Shown in pieces: positions 37,536 to 51,200 of a DNA stretch of 64,000 nucleotides (position 1 is its first letter; every line of letters starts with the position of its first letter). The notes beneath the pieces are model-generated. The model was not told the origin of the DNA, searched no databases, and saw only the letters and a program-made list of their open reading frames with translations. This DNA comes from Pogona vitticeps (taxonomy: Eukaryota > Chordata > Lepidosauria > Squamata > Agamidae), in contig NC_135785.1 of assembly GCF_051106095.1 (NCBI RefSeq), positions 225,613,045-225,677,044 on the forward strand, read 5' to 3'. The translations under genes were made by a program, and so were the position numbers.

Positions 37536-37752
37536 CACTCAGGTTTGATTTCCTTTAGAATGGATAGGTTTGTTGTCCTTGCAGTCCAGGGGACTCTCAA
37601 GAGCCTCCTCCAGCACAATTCAAAGGCATCAATTCTTTGGCGGTCAGCTTTCTTTATGGTCCAGCTCTCATTTCCATACAACACTAGAGGAAAAACCATA
37701 GCTTTGACTATTCGGCCTTTTGTTGGCAAGGTGATGTCTCTGCTTTTCAAAA
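37536..37752 (-). mobile_element. BovB LINE, inverted downstream segment
   Basis: On the minus strand reads KSRDITLPTKGRIVKAMVF, NESWTIKKADRQRIDAFEL and RRLLRVPWTARTTNLSI, the ORF2 region that should follow the plus-strand piece, but flipped. A 30-bp block (37497-37526) is repeated inverted at about 37720-37750. Confidence 0.9.
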
Positions 37753-38204
37753 TGCATTTGTTTATATAAACCCACAAATAAGTAATAATGTTTCCCAAGG
37801 CTCTTTAAAGCAGACTCCTATAAGAAACTTCGTGATTTGATCAAGCTGACTCCATAAAAACATACACCAAAAGAAAGGCAAGTCTCTTGCTGCCCCAGTA
37901 TGGCATAGCAGTGTGAGATTTCTGGTTCACGCCAGGAAACAGTATGTATTGGCAGACATCCCTTCTTTCGCCTTTCTTCCATTCCCCAGTCTGCCTACCT
38001 CACAGGTTTGTTGTGAGGTTCCAGTGGAGAAAAGCCATCAAAACAGCAGAATCAGTCTCTTAAACTTGTTAAGAGGAAAGGCAGAATGTGAAAAGTTGCA
38101 AATTATCTATGATGGTACATGTTCCAGAAAATTTAATTTTAGCATGGCAAAAGAATATTACTACAGTACTTGTTGAGATGGTTGGATGTTGTCCAAAAGC
38201 AACC

Positions 38205-38350
38205 AACATGAATTTGACAAACATAAAGTATATTTGGGAGACAGTAATGGCCACTATTTGGGAGGCAGTGGAAGACAGGAGGGCCTGGCCTGCTCTGGTG
38301 CGTGGGGTCAGGAAGAGTCGGACACGACTTAACAACTAAACAACAACAAC
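38205..38350 (+). mobile_element. BovB LINE 3' end
   Basis: Reads WEAVEDRRAWPALVRGVRKS RTRLNN then stop, the C terminus of BovB ORF2, followed by an (AAC)n tail. Confidence 0.88.
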
Positions 38351-38699
38351 ACTTGTTTACTATTTCCTGATAAATTAATTTGCTTTTTCAAAGAAAAAAA
38401 AGTCCCTCATTTTATTGCCCCTCAGCAAAGTAACACTGAATACTTAACACTAATACTTAACAAAAGTGTTAACAAAACAGCCCACTACCCTTTCTCCCCA
38501 TTCTTTCCCAAGTCCATCTCTGGACCTGGGACCTGAGACCCATGACACCACTCCCTTGATTTACCCCCCCCCCAACAGAAATTCATTCGCGTGGAAATGC
38601 TAGGCTACTTTAACACACACACACACCCATCGCGCCCAACATTTCCCTTCTGCTTCCTGGATGTCCCTTAAGAACCCGTTTAAAATATAGACCTCAGAA

Positions 38700-39260
38700 G
38701 CTAATCAAGGCGGGAATAGGGTTTTAGTCGCAGCCGGCCAATCGAGCAGTCCGTTCTCTGCAGCTGATTGGACGGTTTACGTAAAGCGACGTGGGCATCC
38801 GCCTATCGGAGTGTGGAACGCCAACGAAGCCGCTGGGAGATTGGAAGAGCGCTGAATTTGAATTGGGCGAGGAAGTTGGAGAGGCCTTTTTTTTTCCTCC
38901 GATGTCGCGTGAATGGGCACAACCAATGCCTCCCTTTAGGTGGGGGAGCACAGAACAAACCAAGGCAACGGGTGAGATGGGAGGCGTGAGAAGCTGAGGC
39001 GAGGCACGAAAATGGAGGGGCGGGCGGTTCCTCCCGGGAGCCCCTTCCGAGGAACGTGCGAGGACGGCGACAGCTCCATGGACCGAAGACTGAGGCGGAG
39101 TAGCCGCCATTTCGCCTCCGCCATGAGCAGCATCGTGGAGAAGGTGAGCCCCGGGTGGGACCGAGCAAGGAGGGCCGGGGAGGGGTTACAAGGCCTCAAT
39201 TTAGGCCCCCGAAGGAAGCGCCTGGCCTTGTCTTCCTTCTTTCGGGGTCTCCCGTGGCTT
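38700..39260 (+). promoter_or_regulatory. CpG-rich promoter of HJURP with CCAAT boxes and a CHR-like TTTGAA
   Basis: GC- and CpG-rich block in an otherwise AT-rich window, running into exon 1. It holds CCAAT at 38738, inverted CCAAT (ATTGG) at 38767, 38840 and 38862, and TTTGAA at 38857-38862. A cell-cycle homology region (TTTGAA) near CCAAT boxes about 30 bp apart is the known architecture of G2/M genes bound by DREAM/B-MYB and NF-Y, which fits HJURP. The first two CCAAT boxes are 29 bp apart. The start site is not visible directly; no clear TATA box was seen. Confidence 0.6.
39012..39143 (+). CDS. HJURP: HJURP coding exon 1
   Basis: 44 codons in the CpG island, ending SSIVEK at a GTGAGC donor in phase 0. 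It contains RRLRRSSRHF, matching the start of the human CENP-A-binding helix (SRRRFQRR). Met1 at 39012 and Met23 at 39078 are both possible starts; 39012 gives the longer N terminus. Confidence 0.88.
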
Positions 39261-42200
39261 TGACCACCTCACAGGTTATATTCCTCCTTGGCCCGCTTCC
39301 TTCTTGGAGGCTCCCGGTGCCTTTTGCTTAAGAGGAAACCGGAGTTTCCTCTGACTGAGGCATTCAGGGACGGCGAAATCTCTGGCTGCTGAAGGCGGTC
39401 TTTATAGGCATCTTTCCGTCCTGACTGGAAGGGGAGAGGGTTGCATTAGCGGTGCTGTTGAGCGCCTGCGTTTTGCGACCTTCAGGTTTAATTGCACAGA
39501 GAATTATATTTTCTGAAGGTCCCGTGAACATTTGTATAAATCATATCATTACTACCCCTAGGGATGGAGCTGCGAAGTATTAGTAAGGGCTAGAGATCGG
39601 GGCTTGGAAAGGGCATCATCCATCCTGCCTGGATGGGTGTTGCCAGGCGGATTTCATAATGCTGTGCTAGACAGATCCATGGTCTGACTCAGTGGAAGGC
39701 ATTTTTTTTGTTTTGTTTCTAGGAGGGGTGCTCCATTAGAATTGGACACCTTTTTGGGGAATATCTGTGGAAATCTTGAGAGTGATATAAGTGTCTGTTC
39801 ACTTTTTTTCTTTCTTTTGCTGGGGAGGAGTCGGTCTTTGCCTGTATCCTGAAACACAAGTTGGTAGCTTCAGAATTCTGCCATATCAACTTCTCAAAGT
39901 TTTAGAAAAGATTGTCATGTACAGTTGTCAGTTGCAAATGGCCAGCTTACACATGTATACAGTATATTCTGACATTACTATTCCAAAGGAAATTGCAGTA
40001 TAAGCCATAGATAGCAATACGTTATGAGGTTGAGCAGTGCCCTTTCCAGATCACTAGAAAGTTACAAATAAGATGAGCTTTCATTCTAAAAATGTATGCT
40101 TATGAGATTGTCATGAATGAAAGATAGCAGAGGACAGTGTCTTCAGAATACATAATTAATGGAAGAGTATTTTTCATCAGCCACTGTTTATCTTATAGTT
40201 AAAAGAATGTGCAAGTGAGTGGGGAAGTCTGAAGAAAATAGCATGCTGATTTATATAGTACCACCCTCAGTACTTTTACCAGATCTGATGAATGCTGCCA
40301 GTGCGGCTGTAAATAAATTGACAATTCCAGTCACAGCTCTCCTGAGTAACATATTGTTTGGTTCTGGGTAATGCAGACCATTACTATGTGGGACAGGAAA
40401 GCAACTTTCAAATTGGACATGCCCTTGTTCTGATTAAATTCCTATAGATTAGCATCTTGAAGTTTTAATCTCAGTGTAATCAACATTTCATACTGCCTCT
40501 GGATGATTTCTTTGTATTTGAAGTTGTTGCAATAAGTTATTTTGTAATAATGGTCTGTCTCTGTCTCTTTTTGAAACTAGTATAATTTTCCTTTTGATGA
40601 TGATCTGATTGTCTCTATCAAATCACTGACATACAATACATCTGATGGTACGTTCTCTTTAGCAATATATTATATTTTAATTTTCATTTGGTTTTGCAAA
40701 GCATAAATGTTATGAAAAATACGTGAGTAGTGTGGCTGAATGGAATTCACTTGTTCAAGTGAAAGTCCACCAAGTCTTCTTAAATTACAGACTTAATGTT
40801 AACCTTGCAACTTGCTTTGTAGCACTATTCTAACATTACATTGTGTATAAAACCTTCCTTTCTATGACATTTGGGAAAAGATCCTAGCTGAGGCATTGAA
40901 AAGAAAGGAATGCTAGTAGTATTTCAGTTATTGTACTGTATATACAAATACATTAAAATCTTCAATAATTTGTTCTTACACAAGCAGAAGTTGACACAGA
41001 AAACATACAAGATGCATTTGAAAGGGATGCTATATTGCAGTCTTTTTATGGTTATTCCATTGTTATGTACTTAAGTTGTAATATTTTCTAGGCACAACTA
41101 ACAGAGTGGGTTGTGCTTTGCACATTTGCATAGAGCTCTTTCTGAAATGTTTATGTACAAGGCAGCTAGAATTAAATCTTCACATAATTAAAAGAGTGAA
41201 ACTAGGCAAATAGAGGTGAAAATACATATCTCATTTTCTGTTTTCCTTTCTGGCACAGTGTTGTAATATATTATCTTCCACTTCTGTCTTAGGTCATGGT
41301 GGAAAATGTTCTTGTGGATTTTGGAGAGACTTCTCCATGTCTTTCTCGGTATTGCTGCTTTGGGAACACTCCATTCTTAAGAGTGGCCTAAAAGTGATTT
41401 TAATACCATATCAATATGAACTTGTTTTTGTTGGTCAGGATGTAAAAGGTCAAGTGGAAAGTGTTTACAGCCCTGTAAGTTAAAAGATTGAGCCAGGTTC
41501 TAAAACTTAGGATCCAGTGTAGTCCCTATCAGAAAATATAAACCTAATGGGTGGGTTGCTAAATCCATTTCAGATAGGAAGTTGCTATCTGATTCTGTCT
41601 CGGTTATGTTCAGATACTACACCACTTTCCTGGTTCAGCTGTGACAATCCATTAATTAGAGGCCTTAGAAGTTTCCTGTACAAGAATCATCTTTGTCACA
41701 TAACTATGCCCAACCTTCTCTCCAGACTCAGTCTATATGTATATTATTTGCTAACCGAAATCCGGTACTAAGTTGCAACTAGAGTAGGCCCATCAAATTG
41801 GTGGGGATTTGGTAAAGCCTAATTTGGGCCTACTTTAGTTGCAATTTACTTCAGGCATTGCATATGAAATGCCACCTTTGTTAGAAAAACAAGAAGACAA
41901 ACAAGTTAGCAAACCACTGCAGCTAGAAGTGAAATGACTGCTTTTGTTTTGTGAAAGGAGAAGAGTTGACTTAGGACTATTGTGTTTCTTTATTGATAAC
42001 TATTGGGAAACGAGACTGCTCTTTATTATTTTATTCAGTTATCAGTGATTGGGTTCAGTAGTACAGTATTAGTGAACAGATTCAGCACCTACCTTAACGA
42101 TGTTCCTGATTTACCACTTGTGTCTTCCCATATTAGTATCATATAAGACAACAACCTATATATGTTGTAATACCATACATGTCTAACAAAATTTTATGCA

Positions 42201-45200
42201 GGTGACATTTCAGTAACAATCTTGTATAATTTCTAGGGCCAAGGGCTTGGGGAGAAGAATCAAGCACTGAATGTACAGATACATCATACCAGGTATTAAA
42301 AATACATAATATTGTGAATGCTTTCCTTTATTTTCATTTGTTGGGTAATATTACTTCTTCCAAGTTCAAAATCTAGAAATATTTTGGGAGGTTACAAACA
42401 TAGTCATACTTTTGAATAATGCTTCATGGCAACTTAGATTGAAGCACTGTTGCTGAAACAGTTCATTCATTAACCCTTCTACAAACCTTTTGAGGGTTTA
42501 TACCTTGTAAAACCTTGGGTGCCCTTATCAGGAGAAAAGTGGCTTATTAAAGAAAAAAGAGAGCTAGAGAGATGAGTAGAAGGACATGGCTATAATTCAA
42601 TTTTTCTGTTATTCCATCTAGACAAATAAAAACAAACAACAAAATGACTGATTAAAATTACCCAACACATTGTTGATAGCCTATTATGTGCCCAGGATGA
42701 CGTGTTTATTACTAAGTCTTGGCTTTAGTAACTCCATTCTCTTTGTCTGTTGGGATGATATTTGTATAAGCAGGACTTGGAAAGGCAGTTTACTAAGGAG
42801 TCATAGACAGCTTACTCCCCCAGTCCAATTTCTTTGTTGCGGCCAGTTTTAGTAAGCTCACCCCTACAGAAGGACTTCCTTCCTTTCTTGATTTGCTTGG
42901 CAAGTTAATATTTACCTGTTCTTTGGGAGCAGAAAAGAAGACTAAACACAAGAAACAAGGCAATTATTCTGTCTCTGCAACTATTAATCTTCTGTTCCTC
43001 ATCTTTAGCCATTCATAAGGAGAAGAGAAAGATGAGGAAGGTTAAGTCTCATGATTGCACTTCTGTCCTGTTGCTTGTCCAACTCAACATGTAATTTGTT
43101 TCATTGTGTGCAAGCCCCAGGACAGGAAGAGCAAGTCTTTAATTACCGCAGATCTTTCCTGCAAGTGGCATTATCATGCTTCTGTGGGTGTAACATATGC
43201 ACTATGCTTTTATAAGTCTGTTGATATGTATTGTAAAAGATAAGATTAATGACATGGATGGACAGATTTCTCTGGATAAATAAATTAGTATTTATTTATC
43301 TAGTATTTATAAATACTAAATAAATTATTATTTATTTACTGACGTAAGTAATCCATGTTGCTAAAAATGGGTATATTGAGAAGAGGCTAAAAAGGTGACA
43401 GCAAGGAATTGGGCCTTCTTGATGGTGACCCCCAATCTTTGTAATAAGCATTGACTTGAGGTACGCCAGGCTTCTTTCCCCCTGACATCAAGGAAATTAG
43501 TGAAAACAGAATTATACAAATCAGCTTTCACTAACTTATCCCCCCACATGCTGTTAATTAATTTAAATTTTTCCTTTTTTTCCTTTTTATTTTTTATTTT
43601 TGTGTGGCTTTCAGATCTATATCAGTGAATGCCTTGTTGATTGTATTGTTATATGAAGTTATGCAAGGTTCTTGTAAACTACCCAGAGTAGTGTTTCCAC
43701 TAAAGGGGTGGTAAATAAATAAGGACTATGGTTTGAGAAAAAAATAGAAATACTTTTTCTTCATAAAATAACATAGTCTGGTTTCTTTGGCTGTAAGTAT
43801 AATAATAATAATAATAATATAATTTATTGTCATTGTAAGTATATACACAGTATACCATACAACGAAATTCACAGTATATTTGTAATCCAAATTTATCTAA
43901 TCTAGTATTTGGTGTTTTGTTTGTTTGTTTGATTCCTAAAAGTCATTTGAGGAAGAACAATTCACAGACTCCTTGGGAACTAATCAGCTTGATGCAGATA
44001 AAGAAGCACAAAACAAAATATGCAACTCAAGAGGTCTGTAGCATTGATCTTCGCAGTTTTGGCAATGGGTGTAGTATGAGGGGCAGGTCAAATGCAGGTT
44101 TAAGTTATTAAACTGATCTTATCAAATAAAACTTCTCCCTCTTTCTCCGCACCCCCCATAATTTATACCTCCCCAAGCTTCCTTCCATTATCGTATAAAG
44201 TCTTCAAACATGTATTTTTGACAGAATTACTGTGTACCACATGCCAGCTTATAATGTAGTGGCATATAAAAATGTAACTGGAAAATCTTACTTCTCTTTT
44301 CCTTTCACATATTCCATTTTTATTGATTAAACAACTCTTGAGAAGTCTTGTTTAGATGAGATAGTTAGGTAGTGGCACTCATAGGGCTAGACCGAGGGAG
44401 TTTTCTAGGGTCAACAACTCAGGTGCCATATCAGACACCTCTCCCCATCATTTGTCCAGTTCTCACATGTTGGCATATTATAGCCCCTTCTTTGCTCATT
44501 ATTGTTATTTAAAATACAGTGGTGCCCCACAAGATGGGTGCTCAGTTTGACGACAAAATCACTTGACGTTGATGTTTTTGCGATCACAAAACAATGTTCC
44601 CTATGGGGGAATTTCGCTTTATTTATTTATTTTATTTATATCCCGCCTATCTGATCGGTTAAGACCACTCTAGGTGGCTAACAGCGGTTCCTGCTTTGGG
44701 AACCGATCATCACAAAGTGATGATTTTTTAACAGCTGATTGGCGGTTTCAAAATGGCTGCCAGGTAAACAAAATGGCCGCCTGCTGTGTTTTCGCACGGA
44801 TTCCTCGCTGCACAGGCAGCGAAAATGGCTGTGCTTTGGAGGATCTTGGCTGGACGGTGAGTTTGAATCCCTTAGGAACGCATTAATCTGGTTTTAATGC
44901 GCTTCTATGGGCTTTTAAAAATCGCATAACGACGTTTTCGTTCTACAGCAATTTCGCTGGAACAAATTAACGTTGTCATGTGAGACACCAGTGTATCTTA
45001 AATCTAGCTTCTGACTGAATAGAACATGACTGGCCCTTATTTTGCTGACTCAAAGAACAAAATGATATACTTGGCATCCTTTATTTTTTTAAAGCGTTAT
45101 CTCAGAGCTTTTCTGCATGTTATATAATCATGACAACTACCCTCCACAAGCATTTTTAGATCTTCTTTTAGAGAAGAAGGAGCTGTAGTGCTAATTCTAA

Positions 45201-48200
45201 CATAAGTCTTGTTAAACAAGTTACTTGCTTTTCATCCACATATGAGGTTCACATCATGCAAGTACTGGTGTGATTTTATATGTGCCAAATAAACAAATAG
45301 AGAGAGAATTGTGTTACATAAAAAGCATTGCCTTGGGTTCTTTTAGAGGGCTGTTTTGCCATAAAAGTAAAATTGCTAATAAAAATATCAGGAACAGTCT
45401 TACATAAGAAATGACTGGCATCTGTAGGTGTTAGTAATTCAGATTGAAATATATTCTAACTTTCAGTTGCAGATCACAAAAGCAGTGCTAAGTTGGCTTC
45501 TATTAAAAGACATTTGGAAAATATACATATCAAGGTAATACTTCAGCATACTTGTGTATTTGGCTCCCACAGCTTGAGCATTTGAGAATGTAGGATGTAT
45601 CTGGTAGGACATTAAATGTATTAAGGTCTTTATTGTTTGAGGGGGACATGCAGGCAGAGTCTGCATGCTTGTATGTGACATTACCATCTGTCACACAACC
45701 CCAGCTTTCTGTTTTCCCTAACAGACAGATTTGCCTTCGTGTATGACTGTTCCTTTTCTCCCTAATTACGCTACTACCAGAGGATTACTTCCTTAGTTAC
45801 CAATTATGAACACAGAATCACTGATGTCAAATATAACAATGTTTATTTAAAGATTAACAGGTGAAACACACAAAGATAATCATGGATGGTATTGTAGTTG
45901 CAATTCATTAAACTTCTTTTGCTTTATACATATGTTGGTTCATTTATATTCATTTTCAAGTACGGTGTAACTGTTTATTTAATTCTTATAACTTTCACTT
46001 TCAGTTCTGTCACAGATTAACTTTCCAAGTATTGTCTTTTAAATCCTATCTTCCCTGTCTGTCTATCCCTCTATATATCCCTATCCTTCTTCTCTCTAAC
46101 TCTTCCCCTGTCCCAGCTTTTCCTAACTGTCCACCCTAACTAATTCCAACTGTCCTCCTTTTCCCCCCTTCCTCCTTGGTTCTGTCCTCCTGTCCTATCA
46201 TTGGCTCCCACATCAGGGTTCTAACATGATGGACAGGCGTGACATTTGGACTGTCTGTCACACCATCCATTTAAACGTCTCCATAGTGTTAGGCATAACA
46301 CCTGAATAAGGCGTTAGCTCTTTCAGTTTGCATCCCACTGAAAACAGTGTAAAAAGTTAATCACGTCTAAGTAAAGTCTCATTGATTCAATGGGAGCTGT
46401 GCACAACTAACTTCATCTGCATTTAGTCTTTATTTGCTACAAATAGCTAAATTTATTTCACTTTAATTTTCTTTGTTTAATAAAAGGAGAATATTCCTCT
46501 TATATGCTATTCTGAGACACCAGTGAAGAATAAATACAGAGTTCAAATGGACATGTTGTTGGATGATGGTACCAACTCTGTTCCTGAAGTGCTTACGGTA
46601 ACACAACTGTTCAGTGATGCTATTAAATTCTCTTCTAACAGCTACTCACACTTGTCCAGATTTTTGTGTGTTTATTGCACAGTTTCAGTCTATATACCCC
46701 CAGTATATAGATTTTCAGCTATTTATTTATTTATTTAGATGGTGTGCTAGCTGTGTATGCATTTGAAATGACTGCTCAAACCATGTCCCTTTATTATAAT
46801 AAGGATGGTCACAGGAGCTCCTCAGGAGGAATTCCAATTACTACACTGAATTCATGAAATCCAGTTTGATTCATCCCCAAACAGTTTAAATCAAACAATT
46901 TGGTTTGATTTAAATGGGAATGCCATTCACTAATACTTAAGTCTTAGCATATTAGCTAAGAACTATACTATTTTAACACTCATCCAATTGAATATGAAGT
47001 TATATAAATAGGATATGTATTTCAAATTAAATTAAACTTCTTCATGAGTGAATGCTAATGTTTTCCTGCAGTTATTTACAGTGTTTTGTTTGGGGATTTG
47101 GGCTTAGATTACAGGAACAAGAGCAAGAAATGCTCACCAGTGGTCTCCTTTGCAAGAGTTAGATGATAATTCCTCAATACGTGAGTATAACAAGTCACAT
47201 ATGTTTTGCTAAGAAGTACAGTGGAGTAGGACTTAAGTACTGGGACATAATCTGGTATTCCTTGGTTCTCAGTTCAGCCTTCTGGGTTTCCCCAAAGGTC
47301 ATACCCCCATCCACATAATTCCACCATTAGTGGTTTTCCAACTTTTGTATAGGATTTTTCTGGTTCTCAATGGACTGGTTCTCCTGTAGCTTAATTACTG
47401 ATAGTAAAACCTTTCAGCTAACATATGCCAGTATTTTTGGTCCCACCAGTTTCTTTATGAACTCACTAAAATTTGCACCTCAGAGCATTTCTGTAATTGA
47501 ATAAGGTCTTGAACTGAAAGAGGTACTCCAGCTTTGTCCCTAGAGCAGTGATGGTGAACCTATGAGAAAAATGAGATTTCTAATAACGTTTAATTTTTAG
47601 AATAATTGGGATGAAGATTTCAAACTACTACTTCCTTTGTAGCTTCATATGCTTTATTTTAATGTCTCCATAGTTTGATTTTGTTAAGTTATTAGATAAC
47701 TGGAACAAAATGCTTTTGAATATCTATAAATAGTTTGTCTGATTCAGAAACTCTGTGTTTTTGTGCACATATATACATAACATGCTTAAGCTGAGTTTCT
47801 TCGTCACTGGAGAAGGTTTTAACCTTTCATGTTAATTACCTGTGTGGGGATGCATTTAGCATCAAAGTGAATGGAAAAGTAGACAAGTGCCGGAGTTACT
47901 TTTGCCTCACTGGACTATGCTGAAGTTTTTGGATTAGAACAAAGATATTTTAGAAAATGTTAAACTATTAAATAATATCAGGTATTTGCTTTCTTACTGT
48001 AAGGTGAAATTTATGTTAACGCTGCTAAATTTTATCCAGATATAATCAAGAAAGTGGCCTCTTGAAACAGAAGATATCTTGTTTCACAAATGAGAACCTA
48101 AGTAACCAAAAAACAGATAATAGTTACTGCTTTCTCATTTCAGTTAATGTTATTAATAATATAGTAAAAATATGAAGTGCAAAATACTATATGTCCCTTT

Positions 48201-51200
48201 TATTTGGCCTAGGAGGTGATCCCGATGTCCTTGGGAAACGAGTGCCATCTACAAATGAACCACCAACTACACTTTCTCTGCAGTTACCCATCTCTGTAGC
48301 ATCAAATTCAGCCAGTGTTGAATTGGAAAGCAGCGCTCTTTGGGGTGGCAATGAAAATGGCTTCAGTAGTTTTCTGGAAATGTATGAGTCTGCAGATGAG
48401 CATTGTTCTTGGAATAATGTCACAATAGCAGACTTGTATCCAGGGATGGTGAAGGCACTTAGTAAACTGTTGCACAAAGCCTCTTCCAGTTCATTAATCA
48501 AACGGTACAAATATGGGTATTGGCATCCAAAAAAAACAAAGCTTAATACTACTACAGAGAGAATAAGGAAGTATAGACTTTTAAAATCGAAGTCTAGCTT
48601 GACAACTAAAAAAGAGGATCAGAAGAGGCATAAATTGCCCTTGTTAGTGGATGGAAGTAGTAGTTTTTTTGATAATGGCAAGCATCAGTGTTCAGCGAAC
48701 AATATAACTAGAACACTATCTTCCATATGCTGTATTCCAGATAGCATGGAAATAGACTCTTGTGGCATGGCAGAAGATACTTCATATACTGAGAAAGTCA
48801 GACAAGGTGGTATGAAAACCACCATTATTCCTAGTGGCGTTTCTACAGGAGAAACTTTTCTGGTCCAAACCCCAATGTGCATTTGTTTACCTACAGACTT
48901 TGTAAGAAAGGGTCAGACTTCTGAAAAGTGCTGTCCTACAGATTGCACTATGGATTCAGAAAAATGTAATGTAACAACAGAAGACAATCCTGAGGAAATA
49001 AGCACTATGACATTCAATACTACGTCACGTTTAAGCTTGTCCTTGAATAGTAGCATGAAATCTTATTTGCAAAAGAACGAGTCTTCTCCAGTTAAAATGT
49101 CAATTAGATTACTGGGAAATTCAGAAATTAAAATGCTCAGTGCAGCTGTTTCACTTCAGCGAAGACATTCATTTTCATCCCTTCCAGTCAATCGAAGACC
49201 TGCCAATGTTCACCAGAGTTGTGAAGATGCATTTGAAAAAATGTATAAAGAATTGTGTTCTCCAAAGTTGCAGAAATCATTTAAGTTTTCAAATATTTGC
49301 AAAAGCCCTAGGAAGTCTGCAGAACTGCACACATCTGGTTTTAGCACATCTTCAAAATTTAATGAGAGACCTAATGATGCATTTGAAAGTATATACCAAA
49401 AATTGTGTTCCGAAGGATTTCCAAAAATCCCTATATTTCTAAGAGCAGCAAACCTAAAAAAGAAATATGAGGGAGTACATATGTCTGAAACTGTAAATGC
49501 CTTAGTTAATTCTCCTTTAAGAACTGTACCTGCAGTTGCCAGAACTAAAAGAGCAGCAAACTTCAGCAAGGAAGACTTTCAGCCTTCACCCATAAAAAGA
49601 TTGAAAAATATACCCGAGAACTCTTACAGAATATGTCAGAAAATGCCTTCCTGGAAAAGCATAAACCTTCAGAAAACAGATAAGACTTTCACATCGTACA
49701 CTCCTAACATAAATAATTGGCCCTCAGATGTGGTAAGTAAATGAGTGGCTTGTGTAAAAAGTATTTCAGCCTGTAATTTTTTTAAGTAGTTGATAGTATC
49801 CTTCAACAACATGACATGAATTAACAAGGTTAGTTCTGTGCAAACCTACCTGGAAATAAGTTTGACTAAACCCAGTGGGTCTTCTTTCCAAGTAAACTTA
49901 ACTTCCAAACAGTCATGGTAATGGGCTAGAAGACTTTCTAATTGGCATGCCAGTTAATGTTTGTTTCCATTGCTTTCCCCCCCATATTTGTGAAAACAAA
50001 TACTGTAGAACAGTATAAGTATTTGGTTAGCAGTACTTGAACGAAGAATTTGACTTGCAGCCAGGAATCTGGACAGAATTTAGCAGCATGTATAGTAGAA
50101 AGAAAAAAGAAATAGTTGTTTTCATTTAATGTATGTATTTCCCAATCTTCTGGAAGATCTATATATGTATTTACTGCAACTCTAAAGCAAATGCAGTTTC
50201 AGAAAAAGGGAATAAGAGTTTGTTGACAATGAAAATCCTCAGAGATAGTAATACATATTGTAAAACTGCATCTTTTAATGTGTGAATATTTAATTTTCAG
50301 AATTCTGGGTTTTCTTTTTCCTCAAGCAACAACTTTCTGACTGCTTCAAGAACTGACATGAAAGGTAGGGCTCTACCTTTTAAGCTGAAATTCTGTTTAA
50401 GTAATAAATTTGGAAGGGTGACATTGTCACTGGCAGGGGCGATGCAAGACTTTTTCCTTCTTACAGCTTGTCCACCTTCTTGTCCAGTTTTTAACTGCTG
50501 AAAATTACCCCCTGCCAATACCCTCACCTGGTGGTGGAGATTTTTGGTAATTAAAGATTTCATCTATCCTATGGCTTCCATGTAATTAAACAGAGTACTT
50601 ATGAATCAGACAAATCAAGACAAAGAAAAAAGATCTTTTAAACCACTGGAAATTGCCCCCTGCTAGTATGATTTTTCATGATGCTCGTAATATAAGCCCT
50701 ACCCCAAAAATAAGCCCTAGTTAAGTGAAACCCCACCCTCCACCATTGTGCAACAACCAGAAGATGATATGACTGTTTTTTAATAAATGTAGATTGTTGT
50801 ACTTGAAAAAAAGAAAACATCCCTTGAAAATAAGCCCTGATGTTTTTTGGAGCAAAAAGTAATACAGTATAAGACCCTGGGGAAACACAGTGTCTTGACT
50901 TAATAAACTGATAACATAGTTCAGATGTGTCATTTTAGCAATTGATCCCCAGGTCAATTATTTTCCATCTTAGTTCTTCACATAAAAACTAGGCTTTAAA
51001 TACCCGGGTAGCCATGGATGCAGGTTTAAAAGTGATTAGTTATAGACCTGAATACTTTCATTTCTTCTTAATGCTTCTTTAAAGGATACATTGGGCTGTA
51101 GCTAGCAATTTCAGGTGGTAGGGCAAGAAGCATCACCTATCTCACTGCACCTGAGGCCCCTTCCCTTTATTTGGGAAGAATGAGGCTATCCCACAATGTG

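Noticed and set aside
38724-39199. Open frames antisense to HJURP exon 1
   Set aside because: CpG-island composition leaves few stops; no homology or splice context. A divergent transcript is possible but not shown.
45690-46262. Firm call of a solo LTR
   Set aside because: TG/CA-type ends can be chosen in more than one way and no target duplication is convincing, so it is only listed at low confidence.
48187-48510. 107-codon antisense frame in HJURP exon 8
   Set aside because: Shadow of the sense coding frame, which has clear HJURP motifs.
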